Source: Candidatus Bathyarchaeota archaeon | GTDB lineage: Archaea > Thermoproteota > Bathyarchaeia > Bathyarchaeales > Bathycorpusculaceae | Direction of reading: 5' to 3' | DNA: 64,000 nt | Assembly: GCA_029907545.1 (NCBI GenBank) | Contig: JARYLR010000001.1 | Span: forward strand, 1-64,000 | Shown: positions 24,921 to 34,862 of the stretch, one piece after another | Layout of the letters: each line of letters starts with the position of its first letter | Numbering within the stretch: position 1 is the stretch's first letter | Program-made: the position numbers and the translations under genes | Notes under the pieces: generated by a model | Told to the model about the DNA's origin: nothing | What the model saw: only the letters and a program-made list of their open reading frames with translations | Databases searched by the model: none

Positions 24921-24958
24921 GCTTCTACGTTTACACTCTTAGTTCAGGCGCATCAGTA

Positions 24959-26374
24959 ATGGAGAAAGTAGGCATACTGGTTGTAGTCTATGGCTCTCGA
25001 GAAGCCGCGGTCATAGATGCCTTCTCCAGAAGCCAGAACTACCAAACGGAGCTCTACATAGTAGACATGCGGCAAAACCCCTTCAACATCCAAAAAGCCG
25101 CAAAACACACAGTCATACCGGACCTAAACGTAGGCGAAATCTGCAAGTTCGCAGAGAAAAACAAGGACAACATTGACTTCGGCATGGTCTGCCCAGAAAA
25201 ACCCATCATCGAAGGTGTACGCGACCTAGTGGAAAAGCAGACCGGCATACCAATGATCTGCCCAACAAAAGAGTGCGCCATAGAAGCAAGCAAAATCCAG
25301 CAAAGAATGCTCTTCCAAGAAATCATCCCGGAAGCAAACCCGCGCTTCAGAATCTTCGACCCCAAAAACCACGTAAGCAGCCAAGAATTGAAAAGAACAG
25401 TTTACAGCTGGCTTGACGAACTTGCCGATAGCGCGGTCGTTAAGCCCGACAAGCCTGCAGCAGGCAAAGGCGTAGGCGTCTGGGGAGATCACTTCACGTC
25501 CCGCGAGCAACTATTCGAGCATTTCATGTCCAACTATCAGCACGGCGCCGTCATAATAGAGGAAAAAGTCGAGGGAGAAGAATCAAGCTTCCAAGCGCTG
25601 TGCGACGGAAAACACCTTGTCACTCTTCCAGACACGAGAGACTATAAACGCGCCTTCGACGACGACAAGGGACCAAACACAGGTGGGATGGGCGCCTATA
25701 AGGATGAAGGAGAAAACCTGCCATTCCTGACTGACACCGAGCGAGAACAAGAAAATAAAAATGTCATGCAGATCTTCGAGAAATGGAAAACCAAGGTATC
25801 CGACCCATCCGGTCTAAGAGGGATCCCGCTATACGTGGCTTTCATGCACACAGGCAAGCACCCGAAAATCCTTGAAAACAACAGTCGACCCGGAGACCCC
25901 GAAATCATCAATATCCTACCCATAATCAAAGACGATTTTGTTGACGTATGCTTCAAAATATTAGAGGGCAACCTGACAAAAATCGAACTGGAAAAAGCAG
26001 CCACGGTGGCAACATACAGAGTTCCGCCCAGCTACGGCGACTACATGATCACGTTCCCAAACAAGGTCAACAAAGCCGAAGTCGGTAGCCCAATAGATCT
26101 AAGCAAGGCATACGAGTTAAGCAGGAAATACAAGGACAGATTGCGCATTTACCCTGCCTCCGTAGAACAGCGTGGTAGCCAAGTCTTTGCGCTTAAATCC
26201 AGAACCGTAGCCGTTCTTGGAATGGCAGACAACATCGAAGAAGCAAGACAAATCTCGCTGGAAGGAATCAACGCCATCAAAGGCGGCGCCCTATGGAACC
26301 GCACAGACATTGCGTCAAAACAGCACATAGAAAAATGCGTCAAACACATGGAAAAACTGAGGCGCCACAAGTGA
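24959..26374 (+). CDS. purD: Phosphoribosylamine-glycine ligase
   Basis: ATP-grasp enzyme joining glycine to phosphoribosylamine, the second purine step. Length is 471 residues, somewhat longer than the roughly 430 usual. ATP-grasp elements are visible: SAVVKPDKPAAGKGVGV near residue 160, IIEEKVEGEESSFQALCDG near 200, and GGMGAY near 243. It follows purF by 38 bases. Its stop overlaps the GTG of the HAD gene (GTGA), consistent with a single operon. Confidence 0.93.
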   Translation: MEKVGILVVVYGSREAAVIDAFSRSQNYQTELYIVDMRQNPFNIQKAAKHTVIPDLNVGEICKFAEKNKDNIDFGMVCPEKPIIEGVRDLVEKQTGIPMICPTKECAIEASKIQQRMLFQEIIPEANPRFRIFDPKNHVSSQELKRTVYSWLDELADSAVVKPDKPAAGKGVGVWGDHFTSREQLFEHFMSNYQHGAVIIEEKVEGEESSFQALCDGKHLVTLPDTRDYKRAFDDDKGPNTGGMGAYKDEGENLPFLTDTEREQENKNVMQIFEKWKTKVSDPSGLRGIPLYVAFMHTGKHPKILENNSRPGDPEIINILPIIKDDFVDVCFKILEGNLTKIELEKAATVATYRVPPSYGDYMITFPNKVNKAEVGSPIDLSKAYELSRKYKDRLRIYPASVEQRGSQVFALKSRTVAVLGMADNIEEARQISLEGINAIKGGALWNRTDIASKQHIEKCVKHMEKLRRHK

Positions 26375-27453
26375 AAAAAGCATTCATCACCGACTGCGAA
26401 GGACCAGTATCAAAAAACGACAACGCCTTCGAAACAGCAGCACATTTCATCCCACATGGAGCTAGACTTTTCACAGTCATAAGCCGTTATGATGACGCAC
26501 TCGCCGACGCACTTAAAAGACCAAACTACAAACCCGGAAGCACCTTGAAGTTCATTATGCCCTTTCTCAAGGCGTACGGCGTTACTGACAGTGACATGAA
26601 AAAGTTTTCAGCTCAAACCCTCATCTTGATCTCAGACGCCAAAGAAGCACTAGAGCATGCGAGGAAAATGGCTTACGCATTTATTGTCAGCACCAGCTAC
26701 GAGCACTACATAGCCGCCGTCTGCAAAACTATCGGATTTCCCTTCGAAAACACGTACTGCACGAGAGCCAGCCTTGACAAATACCGCATAACCGAAACAG
26801 AAATAGCTCTCTACAAGCAGCTTGCAAAAACGATCTCGCGGATGCCGCTGATAGAAATCCCGCAGAAAGCAAACTCGCTTCAAGACTTTTCGCCAAGAGA
26901 TCGAAAAACCATAGAAAGGCTTGACCAGATATTTTTCGAAGAACTAGCGAAAACATGTGCTGGCAAAATGTTCTCGGAGATAGACCCTGTCGGCGGCAGC
27001 GAAAAAGCAGAAGCAATAAGAGACGCCGCTAAACAGTTTGGCTTCAGCTTGAGAGACGTTATGTATGTTGGAGACAGTATAACAGATGAGGAAGCCTTCA
27101 AACTCGTAAGAAAAAATGGAGGGCTTGCCGTGGCTTTCAACGGAAACCACTACGCTGTCAGAAACGCCGAGATTGCAGTACTGTCCGAAAGTAGCTTCGC
27201 CACAGCCGCGATAGCCGACATCTTCTCCAGACTTGACAAACAAGAAACCCTTGAAGCCGTAGCAGAATGGAATCTGGAAACACTGGAAACACTCCACATA
27301 GATAAAAACCTCCTCGCTCGCCTTTTTGCATCGCCACCAGAAACACCGCCCAAAGTTAAAATAGTGACGCCTGAAAATATGGAGGCTCTAGCTGAAGAAA
27401 GCAGCAAGTTCAGGAAAAAAGTGAGAGGAGAAACAGTCGGAGGACTAGCATAG
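26371..27453 (+). CDS. HAD-family phosphatase-like protein (EhaR/COG4030-like)
   Basis: About 360 residues from the GTG at 26371, which overlaps the purD stop. The HAD motif I is [11 protein letters not shown]: the nucleophile Asp is present, but the second acid is Glu rather than Asp. Motif IV is [10 protein letters not shown] near residue 230. The opening sequence resembles archaeal proteins annotated as EhaR (energy-converting hydrogenase A subunit R) or COG4030 phosphatases, by recollection. Context between purD and ftr suggests a phosphatase acting in purine or pterin/one-carbon metabolism rather than hydrogenase work, because no hydrogenase genes are nearby. Confidence 0.7.
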   Translation: MKKAFITDCEGPVSKNDNAFETAAHFIPHGARLFTVISRYDDALADALKRPNYKPGSTLKFIMPFLKAYGVTDSDMKKFSAQTLILISDAKEALEHARKMAYAFIVSTSYEHYIAAVCKTIGFPFENTYCTRASLDKYRITETEIALYKQLAKTISRMPLIEIPQKANSLQDFSPRDRKTIERLDQIFFEELAKTCAGKMFSEIDPVGGSEKAEAIRDAAKQFGFSLRDVMYVGDSITDEEAFKLVRKNGGLAVAFNGNHYAVRNAEIAVLSESSFATAAIADIFSRLDKQETLEAVAEWNLETLETLHIDKNLLARLFASPPETPPKVKIVTPENMEALAEESSKFRKKVRGETVGGLA

Positions 27454-27454
27454 A

Positions 27455-28369
27455 ATGATGACAAAAGATCAGATTGAAGACACTTACGCTGAGGCTTTCG
27501 ACGGACTTTACTGCAGAATAATCGTGACCGCTGAAGACGAGAAAACGCTTGCAAAAGCCGCTGAAGACGCCACCGCAACGCCGTCAGGAGTTATCGGAAG
27601 ACTAGACAACGGCATCGAGAGATGGCTAAGCAAAGCAGAGACACCTGACAAACGGCAAGGAGCCATCCTACAGTTCTGGAAAGGCTTAGAAAAAGGAAAA
27701 ACACTCAGCGAAGTAACCGCGAAGTTCGAGAGAGAACTTTCCTACAGAATTCGTCAAGACATCCTTGTCAAGCCCTTCACAGCCGTCTTCGACGCACTAT
27801 CCACGAAGCCCTTGGGAAAGTTCGACACGCTGGAGCGCGTCGGACACTGTGGTGACGGCTACGAATGGGAGGAAAAACGGTACGGGCGGAACATGATTGT
27901 AGTTCCCATAATGGTACCTGACTTCCTGATAGAACGCCACATCGGCTTCGCCCAAGGCATATGCGGAGGCAACTTCTGGATGATGTGCGCAACCAAGAAG
28001 GCGATGAACGAGGCAGGCGAAAAAGCCTTAGAAGCCATCCACGGAATAGAAGGCGTAATCACCCCTTTCGACGTATGCTCCGCTGGCTCAAAAACCGAAA
28101 CCAAATTCCCACTAATTGGACCTACAACCAATCACCCCTATTGCCCATCACTTAAACAAAAACTTGGAGCAGAGTCAAAGGTTCCTGAACACGTTCACTT
28201 TATACCTGAAATAGTGATTAACGGCGTCTCGCTGCAAGCAGTTAAGCAAGCCATGAAAGTAGGCATAGACGCGGCTCTCAGCGTCGAAGGCGTTCTAAAG
28301 ATCTCAGCGGGAAACTACGGTGGAAAACTTGGCAAATACAAAATACCTCTGCGTGAGCTCTTCCCATGA
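27455..28369 (+). CDS. ftr: Formylmethanofuran:tetrahydromethanopterin formyltransferase
   Basis: Moves a formyl group between methanofuran and tetrahydromethanopterin. The 304-residue length matches Ftr. Recognisable stretches are [10 protein letters not shown] at the N-terminus, [10 protein letters not shown] in the middle, and the C-terminal [19 protein letters not shown] that closely follows the methanogen protein. It lies in an operon with purF, purD, a HAD phosphatase and a PfkB kinase, and overlaps pfkB by four bases (ATGA). It shows this archaeon uses H4MPT-type carriers. Fae-Hps elsewhere in the window feeds the same carrier pool. Direction of the reaction cannot be told. Confidence 0.92.
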   Translation: MMTKDQIEDTYAEAFDGLYCRIIVTAEDEKTLAKAAEDATATPSGVIGRLDNGIERWLSKAETPDKRQGAILQFWKGLEKGKTLSEVTAKFERELSYRIRQDILVKPFTAVFDALSTKPLGKFDTLERVGHCGDGYEWEEKRYGRNMIVVPIMVPDFLIERHIGFAQGICGGNFWMMCATKKAMNEAGEKALEAIHGIEGVITPFDVCSAGSKTETKFPLIGPTTNHPYCPSLKQKLGAESKVPEHVHFIPEIVINGVSLQAVKQAMKVGIDAALSVEGVLKISAGNYGGKLGKYKIPLRELFP

Positions 28370-29283
28370 TAAACTTTGACGCTGTAGGATTCGGCGCCCT
28401 CAATGTGGACAAACTGTTCAAAGTTCACCGCATAGCCGGCGCAGAAGAGGAAAGCTTCATAACAAGCTGCGTGGAGGCAAGCGGAGGCTCAGCAGCCAAC
28501 ACAATTGTTGGCTTGGCAAGGCTGAAGTGTAAGGTTGGCTTCATAGGGAAAGTAGGCTCCGACAGAGAGGGAAAAATGCTTCTAGATGACTTGAAAAGAG
28601 AAAAAGTCGACACTGGCGGCATAGTATGCGCAATGCATGGACGAAGCGGCACCGTCATGGGATTCGTGGATGAAAAAGGAGAAAGAGCACTCTACATCGA
28701 CTCGGGAGTAAACGACGCCTTAAATTTTAACGAGGTAGGAGTTGACTACGCGTGCCGAACACGGTTCCTGCATTTAACGTCATTCGTTGGCGATAAACCC
28801 TTCAAAGCGCAGAAAAAGCTGCTGACGTACATTCCGGAAAAAGTGAAAGTCAGCCTCGACCCAGGTATGTGCTACGCAAGAATGGGTTACGCGAAGCTGC
28901 AGCCGCTTATTGAAAAAAGCTTTGTCGTAATGCCTAATCTAAGTGAACTTGCGCTGATCGCAGGCAAGAGCGATTACCGTGAAAGCGCCGCGTTTCTGCT
29001 TCAAAAAGGCGTAGCAGTCGTTGCGGTTAAGCTTGGCGCAAAAGGATGCTACGTGACAGATGGAAGAGAAAGCCACCTAATAAAGCCCTTCAAAGTTAGG
29101 GTTGTGGACACAACGGGCGCGGGCGACGCTTTTTGCGCGGGGTTTCTCTACGGATTAATTAACAATAAAGGACTCTATGAAAGTGGAAGAATAGGGAATT
29201 TTGTTGCGTCCAGATGCATCATGGAAATGGGCGCCAGAGCAGGGCTGCCTATCCTTGCTGATTTAGAAAAAGAGGGACTGTAA
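28366..29283 (+). CDS. PfkB-family sugar/nucleoside kinase
   Basis: A 305-residue ribokinase-fold kinase. Signature 1 is [15 protein letters not shown] (about 39-53), and signature 2 is [13 protein letters not shown] (about 247-259), which holds the catalytic Asp and anion hole. Family members phosphorylate ribose, adenosine, fructose or related alcohols. Being in an operon with purF and ftr, a nucleoside or a pterin-precursor substrate is attractive, but nothing in the sequence settles this. Confidence 0.85.
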   Translation: MINFDAVGFGALNVDKLFKVHRIAGAEEESFITSCVEASGGSAANTIVGLARLKCKVGFIGKVGSDREGKMLLDDLKREKVDTGGIVCAMHGRSGTVMGFVDEKGERALYIDSGVNDALNFNEVGVDYACRTRFLHLTSFVGDKPFKAQKKLLTYIPEKVKVSLDPGMCYARMGYAKLQPLIEKSFVVMPNLSELALIAGKSDYRESAAFLLQKGVAVVAVKLGAKGCYVTDGRESHLIKPFKVRVVDTTGAGDAFCAGFLYGLINNKGLYESGRIGNFVASRCIMEMGARAGLPILADLEKEGL

Positions 29284-29308
29284 ACTGCGCGAGCACGAGA
29301 AGCGGTAT

Positions 29309-29814
29309 GTGCTGAAGAATGGCGCAGCGCTCACAGTCAGAGAAGCAGATGAGCGCGACGCAAAAGCAATAATACATATAATTGACAGCGTTGCAGCGGA
29401 AAGAATCTATCTTGACATTGATCGCTCAAGAGAAGACTGGGACGAAGCCACACGAGAAGTGAGAAAACGAGATAGCATTACCATTGTTGCAGAGACAAAT
29501 GGCAAAGCTGTAGGAATGGCGCATCTTGTTAAAGGCAAATACGAGAAGAATAGACATGTCGCATTCTTGGGCATGTCGGTTACAAAGGAATATAGAGGAT
29601 AGGAGTTGGAACCGCCATGATAAATTACCTACTGGGATGGACTGAAAAACAGAGGGGACTGGAGAAGATCTCGTTATCTACCTTCTCCACGAACCTTCCA
29701 GCAATAAAGCTTTACCGCAAGTTTGGGTTCAAAATTGAAGGAAGAAGCAGGAGACAGTACAAGATTCATGGGAAATACGTTGACGAGATAACGATGGGAA
29801 AATTCCTGCGTTAA
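29309..29814 (+). pseudogene. GNAT acetyltransferase interrupted by a one-base deletion
   Basis: Two consecutive frames, 29309-29602 (97 residues) and 29617-29814, together form one GNAT N-acetyltransferase of about 168 residues. The first half holds the N-terminal helices and ends at VTKEYRG; the second continues with motif-A and motif-B parts (MINYLLGWTEKQRG, then NLPAIKLYRKFGFKIEG). At 29599-29603 the bases read GGATAGGAG, where GGAATAGGAG would restore R-G-I-G-V-G, the acetyl-CoA pyrophosphate loop. A single A is therefore missing. This may be a real frameshift or an assembly error. The stop shares four bases with the convergent purQ stop. Confidence 0.75.
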
Positions 29815-30626
29815 CCCTTCCTCTCTAAGTAATCTATCAGACTTTCAAAGACCAGTTTTCCATCGCCGTACTCTTGCATCCTTTTTTTGCTTGTCCAATC
29901 TGGCTGCTGCCACCAGTAAAAGGCTCGCTCAGGATGCGGCATCAAACCGAACACCGTTCCTTCTGGGTTGCAGATTCCTGCTATATCGTGAAACGAGCCG
30001 TTAGGGTTCTCTGGAAATCCTCCTTCTGCATACTCTCCGTCGCCATTGCAGTAGCGGAAGACAAGTTGATCGTTGTCGTAAAGTTTCTTCAGAAATTCTT
30101 TTTCCTTTTCTTTCGGAAAAATAAATCTGCCTTCTCCATGAGCAATGGGCATACGCAGAACCATGCCTTTCGGCACCTTCCATGTAAAGACACACTTGTC
30201 CATGTTCTCATGCTTAAGGTAAACCCACCGGCAACTGTATCCCCGAACGTTGTTGGCAAGCGCCGCCTCCGGCTGCTGGCTCACACCTTCAAAAGCGGGA
30301 AGCAGCCCAGCCTCCACGAGCACTTGAAACCCGTTGCATATTCCCAAAATCGGACGACCGTCATCGACAAAAGCCTCAAGGTCTTTACCTAGTTTGGCAA
30401 GAATCCACTTTGCCCAAATTGCTCCGGCGCGCACGTAATCGCCATAGGAAAAACCGCCTGGAAAGACTAGCGCGCTGTATTCAATGAGGTTTCGTTGTTT
30501 CACAAGCTCGTTTACATGCACTATGTCAGCTTTAGCGCCGAGTGCTTCAAATGAGCGCTTGGTTTCCGCATCGCAGTTTGTCCCGCCCACACGCAGTAGG
30601 CAAATCTTGATGTCTGCACGCTTCAT
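29811..30626 (-). CDS. purQ: FGAM synthase glutaminase subunit
   Basis: Class I glutamine amidotransferase that supplies ammonia to PurL in step four of purine synthesis. Length is 271 residues. The nucleophile lies in GICNGFQ (about residues 95-101), and the His/Glu of the triad are in PHPERAF near residue 233. It overlaps purL by four bases and forms a complex with PurL and PurS. Last gene of the minus-strand purine operon. Confidence 0.95.
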   Translation of the reverse strand: MKRADIKICLLRVGGTNCDAETKRSFEALGAKADIVHVNELVKQRNLIEYSALVFPGGFSYGDYVRAGAIWAKWILAKLGKDLEAFVDDGRPILGICNGFQVLVEAGLLPAFEGVSQQPEAALANNVRGYSCRWVYLKHENMDKCVFTWKVPKGMVLRMPIAHGEGRFIFPKEKEKEFLKKLYDNDQLVFRYCNGDGEYAEGGFPENPNGSFHDIAGICNPEGTVFGLMPHPERAFYWWQQPDWTSKKRMQEYGDGKLVFESLIDYLERKG

Positions 30627-33013
30627 GGCTGAACCTCGCTGCTAAGCGCTTTTCGCCACATTGACCCTAGCTCGTCGACAGAAGCTTCCAAGACGACTTT
30701 GCCTTTTAGACCGATGAAACGCAGTCTCCTGTCTCTCGTGGTCTTTCCGAGAGCTGCAAAGGGTTTGCCCTTCATTAGGTTCTCGAATTCTGCATTTCCT
30801 TGTTCAGAAAGTTCTACGAGAAATCGGCTGTTTGATTCGGAAAACAGAATAAAGTCATCGCGATCTAAAGAGGCCTCCTGTGGAACCTTGCGCAAGTCCA
30901 GCTTCATACCATAACCTCCAGCAAAGCACATCTCGGCAGCAGCCACCGCCAACCCTCCTTCAGACAGGTCATGGCACGCCTTAACAAGCCCTGCGTCAAT
31001 AGCCGCGGTAACCGCTTTGAAAATTCTTTTCGCCTGAACTACCTGCACCTTCGGCACGGTTTTTCCAAGAATGCCTCTAAGCCTATAGTACTCTGATCCG
31101 CCGAGTTCCTTGAATGTTTCTCCGACAACGTAGATGATATCGCCTGAAGTTTTAGTTTCCATTGAAACTGCAAGCCGAATATCAGGAATGACGCCGAGCG
31201 CGCTTATCAAAAGAGTAGGCGTCACCGGCCCCAGCGGAGACTCATTGTAGAGGCTATCTTTCCCAGAGATAAACGGCGTTCCCAAAGCGGTTGCAACGTC
31301 ATAGCAGGCTTCGCACGCCCTTACGAGACTGCCGAGCCTTTCAGGCTTTTCTGGGTTGCCCCAAGTGAAATTGTCAAGCAAAGCAATTCTTCTTCCGCCA
31401 ACAGCCACGTTATTTCTTATCGCCTCGTCAATGGCGGATGCAGCCATCCAGTAGGGATCAATCTTCCCATAGCTGGGGTTTATTCCACAGGAGAGAACGA
31501 TTCCCTTCCAAGAATCAGACAAAGGTTTCAAGACAGCCGCGTCATTTGGCCCTGCATATATGCCTTGCAGTGGCTTTATCACCGTGTTTCCTTTAACTTC
31601 ATGATCGTAGATGCGGACAACACTTTCCTTGCTTGCTATGTTCGGTGAAGAAAGCAGCAGCTTTAAAACTTCTGCCAAATTGCTAGGCTCAGGGAAATCT
31701 GGTTCTTCAAACTCCGGAGACTCGTATTTTGCTATCCTTACTGTGCGAGGTGGCTTAAAGAGAAAGGATATATCCAACTCAGCAACTTTGACTCGCTCAT
31801 AACGCAAGATCAAAACGTTATCAGCCGTCAGCTGACCGATTGGAGTAGCCTCAACATCTTCTCTTTCAAAGATTTTCAGTACTTTTTCAAGATTCCCCCT
31901 AGGCACGGTTAGAAGCATTCGCTCCTGAGACTCGGAAACATAAATCTCCCAAGGAGCCATTTCGCCATACTTAAGTGGAACTTTGTCCAACTCGACTTCG
32001 GCACCGCAACCAAACTTTTTTGCAGTCTCCCCGACAGCGGATGATAAGCCGCCTCCGCCCAAATCAGTTATGGCAGACGCTAACTCCAGGTCTCTGATTT
32101 CGACGATGGCTCTCTTCAGCTTCTCCTCTTCTATAGGGTTGGCAATCTGAACAGCCGGTCTGGAAACTGCCTCAGACTTCTCCGTAAGCTCAGCAGAAGC
32201 AAAAGTAACACCGTGAATCCCATCAAGACCCGTTCTTCCTCCAGCCACAACAATAACATCACCCGCCTGAGCGTTCTTTCTAAACTTGCCCAAAGGAAGA
32301 AGACCCACACAGCCACAGTAGACAACGACGTTTCCAACGTAGCTCTCGTCAAAGCACACAGCGCCGTTCACTGTGGGAATCCCCATGTTGTTGCCGTAGT
32401 TGCCTATGCCGGCAACCACGCCCATGTAAACATACTTCGGATGATTAACGCCTGCCGGAAGCTTCTTGTAGTCAAAATTCAGCGGACCAAAGCCCAAGAC
32501 ATCTGTACACGCGATAGGGTCTGCCCAAACGCCCAAAATATCGCGGATGACACCGCCCGTGCCCGTAGCTGCGCCGCCGAAAGGCTCCACGGCAGAAGGA
32601 TGGTTATGGGTTTCAACTTTGATGGCGACACCGTAGCCCTTGCCAAAAGAGACTATGCCCGCATTATCTTCGAAAACCGAGAAACACCATTTGGGATCGA
32701 CTTTTTCCGTGGCTTTTGCAATATATGTCTTGAAGAGGCTGTCTATCTTTTTCCCGTTGAATTGTATCTTGCCTTTGAAAGTCTTGTGGAAGCAGTGTTC
32801 AGACCACGTTTGTCCTATGGTTTGCAGCTCTACATCTGTCGGAGTACGTTTTTTTCTCCGAAAATAGTTTTGAACCTTTTCCATTTCTCTCAAGTTCAAG
32901 CCTATGCCGAGTTCGCGGCTTACTTCAAGAAGCTGCATGTCCTCGGCGCCGAGCAGATTGATCTCGTAAAGTGGAAAACGGGTTTTCCTGCGAATGAAAA
33001 AGCGCTGCGTCAT
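30623..33013 (-). CDS. purL: FGAM synthase large subunit
   Basis: Small-form PurL (796 residues) that uses ATP and PurQ-derived ammonia to make formylglycinamidine ribonucleotide. The DVELQTIGQTWSEHCFHKTF segment near residue 58, ETHNHPSAVEPFGGAATGTGG near 133, and the duplicated AIRS-like halves match the family. It lacks a fused glutaminase, as expected when PurS and PurQ are separate. It overlaps purS by four bases upstream and purQ by four bases downstream. Confidence 0.96.
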   Translation of the reverse strand: MTQRFFIRRKTRFPLYEINLLGAEDMQLLEVSRELGIGLNLREMEKVQNYFRRKKRTPTDVELQTIGQTWSEHCFHKTFKGKIQFNGKKIDSLFKTYIAKATEKVDPKWCFSVFEDNAGIVSFGKGYGVAIKVETHNHPSAVEPFGGAATGTGGVIRDILGVWADPIACTDVLGFGPLNFDYKKLPAGVNHPKYVYMGVVAGIGNYGNNMGIPTVNGAVCFDESYVGNVVVYCGCVGLLPLGKFRKNAQAGDVIVVAGGRTGLDGIHGVTFASAELTEKSEAVSRPAVQIANPIEEEKLKRAIVEIRDLELASAITDLGGGGLSSAVGETAKKFGCGAEVELDKVPLKYGEMAPWEIYVSESQERMLLTVPRGNLEKVLKIFEREDVEATPIGQLTADNVLILRYERVKVAELDISFLFKPPRTVRIAKYESPEFEEPDFPEPSNLAEVLKLLLSSPNIASKESVVRIYDHEVKGNTVIKPLQGIYAGPNDAAVLKPLSDSWKGIVLSCGINPSYGKIDPYWMAASAIDEAIRNNVAVGGRRIALLDNFTWGNPEKPERLGSLVRACEACYDVATALGTPFISGKDSLYNESPLGPVTPTLLISALGVIPDIRLAVSMETKTSGDIIYVVGETFKELGGSEYYRLRGILGKTVPKVQVVQAKRIFKAVTAAIDAGLVKACHDLSEGGLAVAAAEMCFAGGYGMKLDLRKVPQEASLDRDDFILFSESNSRFLVELSEQGNAEFENLMKGKPFAALGKTTRDRRLRFIGLKGKVVLEASVDELGSMWRKALSSEVQP

Positions 33014-33261
33014 TTCGTTTCCTCAACCACTATCGCGTAATCGTCTTTAGTGGGATTAGCCAAAAGTCTCTTACACATTTCTTCTGCTTTCCGTTCAGCT
33101 TCTTTCGTAGTGTCCGCTTCAAGAAGCACCCTGTACACTTTACCAACGCTAACATTTTCAACCTTGTAACCAAGTTCCCTAAGCAAGCGAGCAGTAGTTT
33201 CGCCTTCAGGATCGCTGTGCCCCAATTTAAGACTGACATGGATTTTCAGGCGGTATTTCAT
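33010..33261 (-). CDS. purS: FGAM synthase PurS subunit
   Basis: An 83-residue small subunit that bridges PurL and PurQ. It shows the family beta-alpha-beta pattern: YRLKIHVSLKLGHSDPEGETT, then LRELGYKVENVSVGKVYRV. It is a normal full-length PurS and lies directly before purL. Confidence 0.93.
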   Translation of the reverse strand: MKYRLKIHVSLKLGHSDPEGETTARLLRELGYKVENVSVGKVYRVLLEADTTKEAERKAEEMCKRLLANPTKDDYAIVVEETK

Positions 33262-33317
33262 AAATTAAGCTTGAAACCCGCTGAATTTAAGTGCTTTCAT
33301 CATCAAAAAGGCAAAGC

Positions 33318-34397
33318 TCACTTCAAAACGATCTTCTTGCCTTGGTACAGAACTTTGATTCCCTCAGCCGCCTTTACAGAGCCGATTTGTTCAGCATGCA
33401 TCCCCAACTTTGATAGAATATCCAGGATTTTGTCTTTTTCAGCCTCATCCGCCACCAACGCAAATCCCCAGCCCATATTAAACGTCTTAAACATTTCCTC
33501 ATCCGCGATTTTTTTCCCCAGCTCAGAAGCCGTTTTCTGAATCAGCTTAAAGATCGGCGGCGGGTTAAAATTGTTAAACTCGAAACCCACGTTTTTTGAG
33601 AATTTTGATAAACGCTCAAATTTCAGATAGGCATCGCCTGTAACATGAACAGCCCCTTTTATTGTGCATTGCGCAGCAACAGCCAACAACGGCTTCGCAT
33701 AGATTTTTGTAGGCTCCAGAACTTCGAGAACAAGCTCTCTACCTATATCGTCCAGCACACACTGTGGCTCATATTTTCCACCCCACTGCCGGAAAAGAAC
33801 CCGTCTCGCCAACGATATGCCATTGCTATGAATACCGGAACTCTGCATGCCAACTACGATGTCGCCGGGTCTTATGTTTCTTCCAGAGATCAACCTTTTC
33901 TCTGAAACCTCGCCTAGGGCTGCCACGACAAAGTCAAACCCCTTTCCTTCGACTAGCCCCTTTATCAGATCAGGAACGTCGCCTATTTCTCCGCTCGGCA
34001 CAATACAACCAGCTTCCATCGCTCCTTTTGCCAAGCCTTTTATCCATTCCTTGACAAGCAGCGGGTCTGACACTTGCGCGTGTATGTTGTCTGCTATGGC
34101 TAAAGGTTTAGCTCCGGATCGGATGACATCGTTAACCGCCATCGCAACGCCGTCAATCCCGATGGTGTCGTACTTAGCAGCAAGCTGGGCGACTAAAACC
34201 TTTGTCCCGATGCCTTCTATTTGCAGGTCCAGAAAACGTTTTCTTCCAATAGGAAAGACGTTTCCAAATGGAAGCTGGACGACTTCGCCGTAGTAACTGT
34301 GCCTATAGGTTTTTCCCAGACGCCGTAGCGCTTTCTTTGATTCCGCTCTAAGCTTCCTGTCAACTCCAGCGTCGGCGTACGAGAGTTTTCTGGACAC
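33318..34397 (-). CDS. purM: Phosphoribosylformylglycinamidine cyclo-ligase
   Basis: AIR synthetase of purine synthesis; first gene of the minus-strand purM-purS-purL-purQ operon. I choose the GTG at 34397 (SRKLSYADAGVD, 359 residues) over the TTG at 34430 because GGGGAG lies eight bases before the GTG. The IEGIGTKVLVA and VNDVIRSGAKPLAIAD motifs bind the nucleotide. The HSNGISLAR segment near residue 205 fits the family. A 56-base gap separates it from purS. Confidence 0.93.
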   Translation of the reverse strand: MSRKLSYADAGVDRKLRAESKKALRRLGKTYRHSYYGEVVQLPFGNVFPIGRKRFLDLQIEGIGTKVLVAQLAAKYDTIGIDGVAMAVNDVIRSGAKPLAIADNIHAQVSDPLLVKEWIKGLAKGAMEAGCIVPSGEIGDVPDLIKGLVEGKGFDFVVAALGEVSEKRLISGRNIRPGDIVVGMQSSGIHSNGISLARRVLFRQWGGKYEPQCVLDDIGRELVLEVLEPTKIYAKPLLAVAAQCTIKGAVHVTGDAYLKFERLSKFSKNVGFEFNNFNPPPIFKLIQKTASELGKKIADEEMFKTFNMGWGFALVADEAEKDKILDILSKLGMHAEQIGSVKAAEGIKVLYQGKKIVLK

Positions 34398-34565
34398 TTG
34401 TTTCTCTCCCCGTTTTTGAAGTCTAAGCAATACACTTCATGAGATAACACAGGTTGGCTTAAGTTTATTGACTAAAGCAAACGCCAAGAGCCTTCTACTT
34501 CGCTTGAAACGTAATAAAGTTTTTAAACGCGGTTCTACTATTGATTATTTATAGAGGGAGAAGTA

Positions 34566-34862
34566 GTGTTCGCCATAAAGTCAGCGCTGTCCTTGTCTTT
34601 TCTCCATGCTTTCAAATACAGAGATAGAGTAGGCATAATGGCTGACATACTTAAAGCTGTCAAGTCAACCAGAGAAGGCGAAAGCAAATATGGCATAATG
34701 CAAAACGCGCGGCTAAATTATGTGCAGACAAAGAAGTACATTCACTACATGGTTAACTGCGGCTATCTTGTGGTTTCGCAGCGGGAAACGTATCTGATAA
34801 CAGAAAAGGGCGCTAGGTTCCTACAGTTTATTGAGATCCAGAGAATGCAAGCGATAAAGTGA
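34566..34862 (+). CDS. Small winged-helix protein
   Basis: A 98-residue protein starting at GTG, fitting the archaeal single winged-helix family (HTH_45-like): YRDRVGIMADILKAV, a recognition helix near NYVQTKKYIHYMVNCGYL, and a wing that ends YLITEKGARFLQ. A TTTTTAAA element about 45 bases upstream would give a short leader. The 3' end overlaps the convergent korC gene by 42 bases, so transcripts of the two would be antisense. It may regulate korABC or purM. Confidence 0.7.
   Translation: MFAIKSALSLSFLHAFKYRDRVGIMADILKAVKSTREGESKYGIMQNARLNYVQTKKYIHYMVNCGYLVVSQRETYLITEKGARFLQFIEIQRMQAIK

Noticed and set aside
32213-33040. A 275-codon open frame on the plus strand
   Set aside because: It lies antisense to purL, which has full family motifs, and encodes no recognisable protein.
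34397-34430. TTG start for purM at 34430
   Set aside because: GGGGAG is placed correctly for the GTG at 34397 instead.
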